7,641 nt of DNA from Planctomycetes bacterium UBA1135 (GTDB lineage Bacteria; Planctomycetota; UBA1135): NCBI GenBank assembly GCA_002311925.1, contig DCAK01000105.1:18533-26173 (forward strand), read 5' to 3'. The translations under genes and the position numbers were made by a program. The notes beneath the pieces were generated by a model. It was given only the letters and a program-made list of their open reading frames with translations, was not told where the DNA came from and searched no databases. Shown piece by piece: positions 1 through 5,846 of the stretch (within the stretch, counting starts at the first letter, position 1; every line of letters begins with the position of its first letter).

Positions 1-629
1 TCCAAAGGCTCAAGGGCCTCCACCTCGCCGTGAAAAGCGGTCTTGTGGCAGCTCGCGCGGCAGCCAAGGCCCTTGCCGAAAACTCCGGGCAGGGGAATTC
101 CGCGTTGACATCCTTTCTTCCCGACTTTCGCCAAACATGGGCGGGGCAGGAACTCTGGAAGGTGCGTAATTTCCGGCAGGCGTTCCAGAAAGGATTCCGT
201 GCCGGAGTCTTTCGTTCCGGATTGGACCACCTGCTGGGTGGGCGCCTTCCCGGGAGACTCCCCATGGAGGCTGACCATGCCCGCTACAAGGCGGGAGCGT
301 CTCCAGCGAAACACATTTCTTTCGATGGGAAATTGACTTTCGACAGGCTCACGGACCTCTACCATTCGGGCACTTCCCATGAAGAGGACCAACCCTGCCA
401 CCTCGTGGTGCTCGACCCTGAAATTTGCACCACTCGTTGCACGGAAGAATTCGGCAATCCGTGCCAACATTTCTGCCCCGCGGAAGTCTACGATTGGCGT
501 GGCGATGAAGGCCTTCACATCAATGCGTCCAACTGCGTCCACTGCAAGACCTGTGACATCGCCGACCCCTACCAGATCATCAACTGGGTCGTCCCCGAAG
601 AGGGAGGTCCCGCCTACATGGGCATGTAA
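1..629 (+). CDS. Electron transfer flavoprotein:ubiquinone oxidoreductase (ETF-QO), C-terminal part
   Basis: The gene is cut by the left edge. The frame is open from base 3, and the first visible residues (RLKGLHLAVKSGLVAA) match the conserved FAD-domain segment of ETF-QO, so the GTG at 30 is internal and not a start. About 208 residues are visible of a family length near 550-590. The C-terminal ferredoxin-like part is diagnostic. It has the FCPAEVY cysteine (codon 474) and the NCVHCKTCDI cysteines (codons 534, 543, 552), which together match the four ligands of the single [4Fe-4S] cluster, followed by INWVVPEEGGPAYMGM, the near-invariant C-terminus. Known role of the family: a membrane-associated flavoprotein that oxidises reduced ETF and delivers electrons to the quinone pool, linking acyl-CoA and amino-acid dehydrogenases to respiration. 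The stop at 627-629 is 20 nt before pepA on the same strand, so the two are probably co-transcribed. No etfA or etfB is visible in this window. Confidence 0.96.
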   Translation, partial: QRLKGLHLAVKSGLVAARAAAKALAENSGQGNSALTSFLPDFRQTWAGQELWKVRNFRQAFQKGFRAGVFRSGLDHLLGGRLPGRLPMEADHARYKAGASPAKHISFDGKLTFDRLTDLYHSGTSHEEDQPCHLVVLDPEICTTRCTEEFGNPCQHFCPAEVYDWRGDEGLHINASNCVHCKTCDIADPYQIINWVVPEEGGPAYMGM

Positions 630-633
630 GCCC

Positions 634-639
634 GAGGAG
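634..639 (+). promoter_or_regulatory. Ribosome binding site of pepA, deciding a TTG start
   Basis: GAGGAG lies 10 nt before the TTG at 650, in the 20-nt gap after the ETF-QO stop. No ATG or GTG in this frame lies between the upstream gene's stop and the conserved part of the protein, so this purine-rich site supports initiation at TTG. Confidence 0.6.
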
Positions 640-649
640 AACCTGACAA

Positions 650-2092
650 TTGAAAACTGAACTCATCACCCGCCCTGAAGCCACATCCGACAACCTGATT
701 GCGGTCCTCGTCCCCAAGGGGGAAGTCCCGTCCCTGGGGGAAGACGCGCCCGCTCAGGAAATCTGGGAGGCGGACTTCAAGGACGATGCCGATACCCGGA
801 TTCTTTTGCGCGGCTCCCACGGGGCCCGATGGTTCCTGATTCGGCTTCCCGAATCCGACGACCTGGGTCCGGAGGACGTGCGGGAGGCCGCAGGGCATGC
901 CCGCCTCGCCGCCGAAAGTCGGGAGCGGTGTACATTGGTTTTGGACATGGCCCTGCTGGGCAAGGATGTGGCGACTGCCAAGGCTGCCGCTGAAGGCGCC
1001 GCCATGGCGGGATATGACCCCGGAATCCTGAAGGAAAACCGCAAGGAGGCCCAGGTGGATTCCATTCAATTCGCAGGCGTTCGAAAAAGCGCCGCCGTCC
1101 AGCGCGCGGTTGAACAAGGTGTCATTGGCGCGGCGGCAAACCTGTATGCCCGTGACCTCCAAAACCTCCCTCCGAACCTTCTGACCCCCGAAAACTTCGC
1201 CGCCAAGGCTCGGGAAGTCTGCAAGGGCCACGACAACATTCAGATCAAGGTCCTGAGTCCGGAGGCTATGAAGAAGATGGGAATGGGTTCCCTCCTGGGG
1301 GTGGCCCAGGGAAGCGTTCATCCCCCCCGTATCGTGCACATGACGTTCACCCCCGAAGGCAAGACCCGACGCAAGGTCGCCATCGTCGGGAAAGGGTTGA
1401 CCTTCGACAGCGGGGGAATTTCACTGAAGCCGCCGTCGAAAATGGATGAAATGAAATTCGACATGTCAGGAGCGGCTGCCGTTCTCGGAGTTTTTCACGC
1501 CCTCAGCCACGGAGCCACTTGCAAGGACGAGGTTCATGGAATCATGGGATTGGTGGAAAACATGCCGGGGAACGACGCCCAACGCCCCGGCGACATCGTC
1601 ACCGCCTCCAACGGCAAGACCATCGAGGTCCTGAACACCGACGCGGAAGGCCGTCTCGTCCTGGCGGATGTCCTCCACTACACGGCGACTGAAATCGCGC
1701 CGAAGGCCATGTACGACATGGCTACTCTCACCGGGGCGGTGGTTCATGCATTGGGCCATCTGGCCAGCGCCGTTCTCGGGAACAGCGAACGGGAACTCGA
1801 GAAAGTCCAGGCCGCAGGCGAAAGAGTCGGCGAAAGATGTTGGCCCTTGCCGCTCTGGGAGGAACACAAGGAATTGGCCAAAGGCAAATACGCCGACCTC
1901 AAGAACATCTACGCGGGAGGCCAGGGAGCCGGCACCACTGCCGGGGCGGCCTTTCTGTCCTTCTTCGTGGGCGATGTTCCCTGGGTCCACCTCGACATCG
2001 CTGGAACCGCGTGGAATGGTCCCAAAAAATCCTACATGACCACCGGTGGCCGAGGAGTGGGCACCCGCATCATGCTCGACTTGGTGTCCTAG
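650..2092 (+). CDS. pepA: Leucyl aminopeptidase, M17 family (PepA-like)
   Basis: A 480-residue cytosolic di-metal aminopeptidase that removes N-terminal residues from peptides; family members form hexamers. The N-terminal region (about 1-150) is the poorly conserved non-catalytic domain, and the catalytic domain follows. Visible metal ligands match the M17 family: K248 and D253 in VGKGLTFDSGG, D271 in MKFDMSGAA, and D331 and E333 in NTDAEGR. The two catalytic residues are also present: K260 in GGISLKPPSKM and R335 in NTDAEGR. The length is close to E. coli PepA (about 500). The start is TTG, chosen because a GAGGAG sits 10 nt upstream and the next in-frame ATG would remove much of the N-terminal domain. 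It is probably in an operon with ETF-QO. Its TAG stop (2090-2092) overlaps the gltA stop on the other strand. Some PepA proteins also bind DNA in plasmid resolution and gene regulation; nothing here shows that. Confidence 0.96.
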   Translation: MKTELITRPEATSDNLIAVLVPKGEVPSLGEDAPAQEIWEADFKDDADTRILLRGSHGARWFLIRLPESDDLGPEDVREAAGHARLAAESRERCTLVLDMALLGKDVATAKAAAEGAAMAGYDPGILKENRKEAQVDSIQFAGVRKSAAVQRAVEQGVIGAAANLYARDLQNLPPNLLTPENFAAKAREVCKGHDNIQIKVLSPEAMKKMGMGSLLGVAQGSVHPPRIVHMTFTPEGKTRRKVAIVGKGLTFDSGGISLKPPSKMDEMKFDMSGAAAVLGVFHALSHGATCKDEVHGIMGLVENMPGNDAQRPGDIVTASNGKTIEVLNTDAEGRLVLADVLHYTATEIAPKAMYDMATLTGAVVHALGHLASAVLGNSERELEKVQAAGERVGERCWPLPLWEEHKELAKGKYADLKNIYAGGQGAGTTAGAAFLSFFVGDVPWVHLDIAGTAWNGPKKSYMTTGGRGVGTRIMLDLVS

Positions 2093-3405
2093 CCCTTTCT
2101 CTCGTCGGGCGGAATCCAATCCCGCCGCGCCGGTCCTTGATAGATCTGGCGCGGCCGGACGATTTTGAAAGGTTCAGCCATCATTTCCTCCCAGTGCGCG
2201 AGCCAGCCCGACATGCGGCCGACCGCGAAGAAGACGGGAAACATTCCCGGGTCGAAGCCAAGGGCCGCGTAGATGAGGCCTGAGTAAAAATCGACATTGG
2301 GAAAGAGTTTCCTGGAAATAAAGTAGTCGTCTTCAAGGGCGACGGTTTCCAGGGCTTTTGCAATTGCGAGCTTGGGGTCGTCTCCGACAATCTCGAAGAC
2401 CTGGGCGGCAAGGTCTCGAATGACTTTGGCCCGGGGGTCGTAATTGTGATAGACGCGATGGCCAAAGCCCATGAGGCGCCGTTCTCCAGTCTTGCATGAA
2501 TCCAGGAATGCGGGGACATCGTCCAAGGAGGGGATTTCATCCAGCATCTGCAGGACGGCCTGGCTGGCTCCGCCATGGAGGGGCCCGTGGAGGGCTGCGA
2601 TTCCCGCGGCCGCGGCGGAATAGGGATTGACGAGGCTGCTTGCCACTGCGCGAACTGCGTTTGCGCTGCAATTCTGTTCATGGTCAGCGTGCAGGACCAG
2701 GAGGGCGTCCAGGGCTCTTTCCATGGCCGGGTGGATGTCGGCCTTCCCTTCCGGATTGGACAGGAGCATGCGCAGGAATCCGCCGGCATAGGAATCCCCC
2801 TCCGCCGGCAGAACAGGAGGAAGCCCGGCAGAGTGGCGATTGGCCAAGGCCGCAAGCACGGGGGTCAATGCAAGAAGTCGAAGAACCTGGGCCCTCCGAT
2901 TTCCGGGATCACGGACCTTTTCCACATCGGGGAATTCGGAGGCAAGGCCCGCGACCGCCGCCGTGAGCATGGTCATGGGATGGGCGTCCTCGGGGAAGGA
3001 AGCAATCAGGGCGACCGAAGAATCCGGAAGGCGCACCTCGGCCTGGATTTCGCTTTCGAGAAGGTCGCGCTGGGATGGAGTGGGAAGGTCCCCTTCGAGG
3101 AGGAGGTGGATGACGTCCAGGAAGTCGGCATTTTCTGCCAATTGCTCGATGGGATAGCCGCGATAGTTGAGAATCCCCGCTTCTCCATCAATGTACGTGA
3201 TGGAACTCCGGCAGGTCACGGTATTAGTCAAGGCCGGATCGAAGGACAACATCCCGAAATCCTCTTCCTGGAGTCGAATGTCCCTCAAACCCATGGCAGG
3301 AACGGTGTCGTCCGTGATGGGCAGTTCGAACCTTCTTCCCGTGCGGGAGTCCTCGATGAGCAGGACATCCCGTTGGGAGGAGGGAGACTTTTCGGGGTCG
3401 GTCAT
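2089..3405 (-). CDS. gltA: Citrate synthase, Gram-negative (type II) class
   Basis: A 438-residue enzyme condensing oxaloacetate with acetyl-CoA to citrate, the entry step of the TCA cycle. It aligns along its whole length with E. coli GltA (about 427 aa), including the N-terminal beta-rich extension typical of the type II class. Substrate and catalytic residues are visible: H242 in HADHEQN, H277 in GPLHGGA, H316 in GFGHRVY, R325 in YDPRA, D372 in NVDFYSG and R397 in VGRMSGW. The C-terminus RPRQIYQGP is also conserved. Type II enzymes are often inhibited by NADH. The Cys that contributes to that site in E. coli (C206) appears to be replaced here, by my unaided alignment, so allosteric control cannot be assumed. 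The ATG at 3405 is the only plausible start. It lies 11 nt after the 3' end of a co-directional tRNA and has no recognisable Shine-Dalgarno sequence. The stop overlaps that of pepA. Confidence 0.97.
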   Translation of the reverse strand: MTDPEKSPSSQRDVLLIEDSRTGRRFELPITDDTVPAMGLRDIRLQEEDFGMLSFDPALTNTVTCRSSITYIDGEAGILNYRGYPIEQLAENADFLDVIHLLLEGDLPTPSQRDLLESEIQAEVRLPDSSVALIASFPEDAHPMTMLTAAVAGLASEFPDVEKVRDPGNRRAQVLRLLALTPVLAALANRHSAGLPPVLPAEGDSYAGGFLRMLLSNPEGKADIHPAMERALDALLVLHADHEQNCSANAVRAVASSLVNPYSAAAAGIAALHGPLHGGASQAVLQMLDEIPSLDDVPAFLDSCKTGERRLMGFGHRVYHNYDPRAKVIRDLAAQVFEIVGDDPKLAIAKALETVALEDDYFISRKLFPNVDFYSGLIYAALGFDPGMFPVFFAVGRMSGWLAHWEEMMAEPFKIVRPRQIYQGPARRDWIPPDERKG

Positions 3406-3416
3406 CTTGAAGGTTG

Positions 3417-3489
3417 TAGGGGAGGCGGGATTCGAACCCGCACTGGAGGGATTTTAAGTCCCTTGCCTCTGCCATTGGGCTACTCCCCC
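3417..3489 (-). tRNA. tRNA-Leu(UAA) with an atypical short variable loop
   Basis: A 73-nt cloverleaf on the minus strand. Acceptor stem GGGGGAG/CTCCCCT (7 bp, first pair G-U); T8 A9; D stem GCC/GGC around CAATGGCAGA; anticodon stem AGGGA/TCCCT around loop CTTAAAA, so the anticodon is TAA at 3456-3454; variable loop CCAGT (5 nt); T stem GCGGG/CCCGC with TTCGAAT; discriminator A73. CCA is not encoded (CAA follows). The anticodon reads UUA, a leucine codon. Known background: bacterial tRNA-Leu is class II with a long variable arm, which is absent here. In its favour as a Leu tRNA are A73 and a D arm that resembles E. coli tRNA-Leu (3-bp stem, loop of the AAT-GG-AGA type). All stems and the main invariant bases are intact, so it does not look like a decayed pseudogene. 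Its 3' end is 11 nt from the gltA start. Confidence 0.9.
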
Positions 3490-3528
3490 GATGCGGCCCG
3501 ACAGGTTACCAACCCGTATCATCTTCAC

Positions 3529-3936
3529 ATGTCCATGCACCCGAAGCTTCCCTGGGCTGGAGGGTCCCTCCTTCTTTTCTTGGCGGCTGGCTTGTCCGCC
3601 TGGAGATCTCATGGGCTCCTTGAAATCCTTTCCGCTGAATCTCTTGCGAGATTCGATTCCGCTCTTGAGCAGCAAATCATGGGTGCCGCGGGGATTCTTT
3701 GCTGTGGTATTTTGGGGACCGTGGTGAAGTCCAATTGGATTGCCAGGGGGGCATGGTTCTTCGGTTTGGGGGTCGCCCTATTCTGCGGCGACGTCTACCT
3801 GCGGGCCTTCCATGGTCAGGCCGCACTCCACACGGCTCCGCTGGGGGGCCTGTTTCTCATCATGGGATGGGGGGCGGTGGCCTGGGCCGCCTTGGCGGGC
3901 AAATGGAGCCGACACCCAGATTCGAACTGGGGATGA
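3529..3936 (+). CDS. DUF423 family small membrane protein
   Basis: A 135-residue hydrophobic protein with about four membrane segments (roughly residues 9-27, 48-66, 74-92 and 103-124). Two family-like stretches are visible: SAWRSHGLLEILSAESL followed by ARFDSALEQQIMGAAGIL (about 23-57), and LFCGDVYLRAF with APLGGLFLIMGW (about 84-114). These match the AHGL...F.TAV and LFSGSLY...TPLGG..FI.GW patterns of DUF423 (E. coli YgdD-like) proteins, whose function is not established. The length is typical of the family. The start is ATG at 3529; ATG at 3535 is also possible, and neither has a clear Shine-Dalgarno sequence. The gene diverges from tRNA-Leu across 39 nt. The last ten codons (W126-G135) and the TGA lie antisense within the tRNA-Cys gene, so the extreme C-terminus SRHPDSNWG is dictated by tRNA sequence. 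The same frame stays open leftwards across the tRNA and part of gltA, but that stretch is antisense and not counted as coding. Confidence 0.8.
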   Translation: MSMHPKLPWAGGSLLLFLAAGLSAWRSHGLLEILSAESLARFDSALEQQIMGAAGILCCGILGTVVKSNWIARGAWFFGLGVALFCGDVYLRAFHGQAALHTAPLGGLFLIMGWGAVAWAALAGKWSRHPDSNWG

Positions 3937-3977
3937 GGGATTTGCAATCCCTTGCCTTACCACTTGGCTATGTCGGC
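3904..3977 (-). tRNA. tRNA-Cys(GCA), CCA encoded
   Basis: A 74-nt gene including CCA. Acceptor GCCGACA/TGTCGGC (7 bp); TA; D stem GCC/GGC around AAGTGGTAA; anticodon stem AGGGA/TCCCT around loop TTGCAAA, so the anticodon is GCA (Cys); 4-nt variable loop CATC; T stem CCCAG/CTGGG around TTCGAAT; discriminator T73 followed by genomic CCA. U73 and the GCA anticodon are the known main identity elements for cysteinyl-tRNA synthetase. The D arm closely resembles that of E. coli tRNA-Cys. The 3' part (3904-3936) overlaps, on the opposite strand, the end of the DUF423 gene. Confidence 0.97.
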
Positions 3978-3985
3978 TCGACGGG

Positions 3986-4014
3986 AGTCTAGTCCAGGAG
4001 TCATAACGAGTCCA
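3986..4014 (-). promoter_or_regulatory. Possible sigma70-type promoter of tRNA-Cys
   Basis: Reading the minus strand toward the tRNA: TGGACT (4014-4009), exactly 17 nt, then TAGACT (3991-3986), 8 nt before the tRNA 5' end. Each hexamer matches consensus at four of six positions. Spacing and placement are right, but the hexamers are weak and the tract directly abuts the start of the divergent gene at 4016. Inference only. Confidence 0.3.
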
Positions 4015-4015
4015 G

Positions 4016-4510
4016 ATGCCAATCCTCACCCTTTCCCTCTGCTTCTTCGGGCCGCTTCTTTGGGCCTGGGGTGCGGGCTTGGGGCGGCTGATGGTCTTCG
4101 GGCTGGCGGTCGCCGGCCTCATCATGGGAGAGGAAGTGTTTCCCATGGCCCGAACCGTCATGGCAACCCTGTTCTGGGGGGGAGGGGTGGTCCTCCTCAT
4201 CGAGAGGGGTTTTTCCAGGAGCGCCCTCGGGTCGGCCTGGGTCGGCCTCCTTCTGCTCCCTCTCTGGGTTCCTGAACTATTCCTCCCGCCATCGGCATGG
4301 ATTTGGTTGCTTTGGCCCGGCGCTCCAAGCGCAGGAGGCTGGGACCCGGCGGGAGAAGGGATTCTTTACCAACTCTGGGGGTCGATCGTTCCGGGTCTGG
4401 GGGCCCAGCCTTGGCTGTCCCCGTTGCCCGCCGCCACCTTCTGGTTTCTCCTCCTCCTCGCCAGGAGAAGGAAGGCCCCTGCTAACCTGTTGGCCGAAAC
4501 CAAGGAATGA
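4016..4510 (+). CDS. Hypothetical multi-pass membrane protein
   Basis: A 164-residue very hydrophobic protein that I do not recognise. It has about four possible membrane segments (near residues 4-36, 46-63, 72-90 and 138-149). A glycine/proline/tryptophan-rich, weakly polar loop lies between the third and last, and the tail is short and basic (ARRRKAP). No catalytic or binding motif is visible. Start ATG at 4016; candidate ribosome-binding purines are AGGAG at 3996-4000 (rather far) or AACGAG at 4005-4010. It begins 38 nt after the 5' end of the divergent tRNA-Cys. Its TGA is overlapped by the ATG of the next gene (ATGA, 4507-4510), the classic arrangement for translational coupling. This is the best evidence that it is a real gene expressed with the NIL protein. 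Confidence 0.65.
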   Translation: MPILTLSLCFFGPLLWAWGAGLGRLMVFGLAVAGLIMGEEVFPMARTVMATLFWGGGVVLLIERGFSRSALGSAWVGLLLLPLWVPELFLPPSAWIWLLWPGAPSAGGWDPAGEGILYQLWGSIVPGLGAQPWLSPLPAATFWFLLLLARRRKAPANLLAETKE

Positions 4511-4743
4511 AAAAGCGCCTCTTCTGCACCATCCCCCCCGAACTCATCAAGGAGCCCTTGCTCTTCACCATGGGGAAGGAATTCGGAGTGGTTCCCAATA
4601 TCCGGGGGGCGAGCGTCACGGACACCGTGGCCATTCTGTCGCTGGAACTGGAAGGGGATGACGAACAGGTGGAAGCGGCTGAGGCCTATCTCCGAGACCA
4701 TGGAGTACAGGTCGAGGTTTTGCAGCCCGACAGCCCGGCTTAG
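4507..4743 (+). CDS. Single-domain NIL (ACT-like) protein
   Basis: A 78-residue protein that is essentially one NIL domain. It opens with RLFCTIPPELIKEPLLFTM, continues with GKEFGVVPNIRGASVTD, has the central strand AILSLELEGDDEQVE, and ends with AYLRDHGVQVEVL, which fits a beta-alpha-beta-beta-alpha-beta fold. In better-known proteins NIL domains sit at the C-terminus of methionine ABC transporter ATPases, where they sense the substrate, or beside ferredoxin domains. Stand-alone copies are presumed small-ligand sensors or adaptors, but the ligand here is unknown. The ATG at 4507 overlaps the stop of the upstream membrane-protein gene by four bases. An AAGGA abuts the ATG with no spacer, so independent initiation looks poor and coupling is likely. 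The TAG stop (4741-4743) interlocks with the TAA stop of the convergent gene. Confidence 0.85.
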   Translation: MKKRLFCTIPPELIKEPLLFTMGKEFGVVPNIRGASVTDTVAILSLELEGDDEQVEAAEAYLRDHGVQVEVLQPDSPA

Positions 4744-5846
4744 TCGTCGAAATCTTCCGTGTGAGGGGAAGCGTCTTTCAGAGGCCCCGCTGCCCCTGCC
4801 TTCTCGGCGGCCTTCTTTTTCCTCTCCTTCTCATTGCTCGCGAAGCCTTCCCATTGGGCATCATCAACGGAGAATTTGCGAACCCAAAAGAAATGCCATT
4901 GGGCGGCCACCTTTTTGTCGAACAAGGCGGCTTCCATGAATTCCGGGCTTCCCGGGTCGAGAAGCTCGGTGGATTTCCAACCCAGGTTGGTTCCTTTTCC
5001 CATCTTGGCGAGGAGGTCGTTGAGGCTGAGTTGGTTGCGCACCGCACCCTTCGTATTCCATTCTCCTCGAAGCATGCTGTTCACGATTCCGGGGAATGCC
5101 CCTCGGCCAGTTTGGACCAAGCGGTCTCCAGCCCGAGTGGAACGGACCCCCTCGTCTGCTGCGAAAAGGGCCACATCGGCCTGGATGTCGGCCCATTCTT
5201 CGTCCGTGCTGCCTTCCCATTTGGGGAGGAGGGGGACGGATGCGAGGTTCAAAACGGACGAATCGGTGATCCCCTTGTAGGAAATGACTTCGCCTGGCCC
5301 CGGCGGAGTGAAATCGGCAGAGGGCCGGGGAATTGAAGGTGCCGATGGGATGGGGGGAGTGTCCTCTCCAGGGAGGGCCTCCTCCTCGATTTCAGGAGGT
5401 GGAGACGGGGCTTTCACTTCAAACGGGGGGGGCTCCACTTCGGGAACAGACTCTTCCACCACGGAGGGTGGTGACGTTTCCCCATCCGAGGCTTTAATTC
5501 CATTCTCTCCCGAATCTCTGAATCCGAACCACCAAACTGCTCCGCCGAGAATGACGACTCCGGCCACGGCGGCAATCAAACCACCTTTTGACTTCGGAGC
5601 TTCCTCACCCTCTTCTTTCCCCTTTCTTTTGCCCCTTTTTGAGGCCCTTCGCTCGGACCTGCGGCTGGAAGATTTTTCGCGAGTTGAACCCCGCCTCCGC
5701 CTTTCCCTCGAGGGTGGGGTAGTGCTTGTTTCCTCTTGGGGAGCCTCCTCGGCCGAAGGGGTTTCTTTGGAAGCGGCCCTGGCCTTGAGTTCCTCAAGGA
5801 TGCGGGCGCCTCTTTCTGTACGGGGGTTGTTCTTGTCCTCGGTCAT
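4740..5846 (-). CDS. Unknown single-pass membrane protein with basic cytoplasmic and Pro/Glu-rich segments
   Basis: A 368-residue protein of unrecognised function. Order of parts: an acidic/polar start with a short helix (about 1-25); a low-complexity Ser/Arg/Lys tract (about 46-80) ending in KSKGG; one hydrophobic membrane segment (about 88-109, ending WWFGFRD); a Pro/Glu/Ser-rich linker (about 120-187); and a compact C-terminal region (about 188-338) with many Trp. It ends in a charged KERKKKAAEK tail. The strongly basic side before the segment predicts an inside N-terminus with the linker and C-terminal domain exported. The stretch DRLVQTGRGAFPGIVNSML faintly resembles a HEAT-type helical repeat; this is a weak impression. 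There is no signal peptidase site, lipobox or enzyme motif. An AGGGA lies 6 nt before the ATG at 5846. The gene diverges from uvrB across 65 nt and its stop overlaps the NIL gene's stop. Confidence 0.8.
   Translation of the reverse strand: MTEDKNNPRTERGARILEELKARAASKETPSAEEAPQEETSTTPPSRERRRRGSTREKSSSRRSERRASKRGKRKGKEEGEEAPKSKGGLIAAVAGVVILGGAVWWFGFRDSGENGIKASDGETSPPSVVEESVPEVEPPPFEVKAPSPPPEIEEEALPGEDTPPIPSAPSIPRPSADFTPPGPGEVISYKGITDSSVLNLASVPLLPKWEGSTDEEWADIQADVALFAADEGVRSTRAGDRLVQTGRGAFPGIVNSMLRGEWNTKGAVRNQLSLNDLLAKMGKGTNLGWKSTELLDPGSPEFMEAALFDKKVAAQWHFFWVRKFSVDDAQWEGFASNEKERKKKAAEKAGAAGPLKDASPHTEDFDD

Noticed and set aside
614..1339. Open frame on the minus strand opposite pepA
   Set aside because: Antisense to a conserved enzyme with all active-site motifs; its translation resembles no known family, and high G+C favours such shadow frames.
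1466..2119. Second minus-strand open frame opposite the end of pepA
   Set aside because: Shadow of the conserved pepA catalytic domain; it would also overlap the 3' end of gltA.
3417..3489. tRNA with UAA anticodon as an ochre (UAA stop) suppressor
   Set aside because: Anticodon 5'-UAA-3' pairs with codon UUA (Leu). Reading the stop UAA would need anticodon UUA, and shifting the loop register would break the U33 position.
2575..3528. Long + strand reading frame that extends leftwards from the DUF423 gene across tRNA-Leu and gltA
   Set aside because: It is antisense to the fully conserved citrate synthase and runs through a tRNA; only the part from 3529 resembles a known protein family.
3490..3540. 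Promoter for tRNA-Leu in the 39-nt gap and the start of the DUF423 gene
   Set aside because: I found only poor hexamers (for example a TGGACA without a partner at 16-18 nt), not enough to annotate a site.
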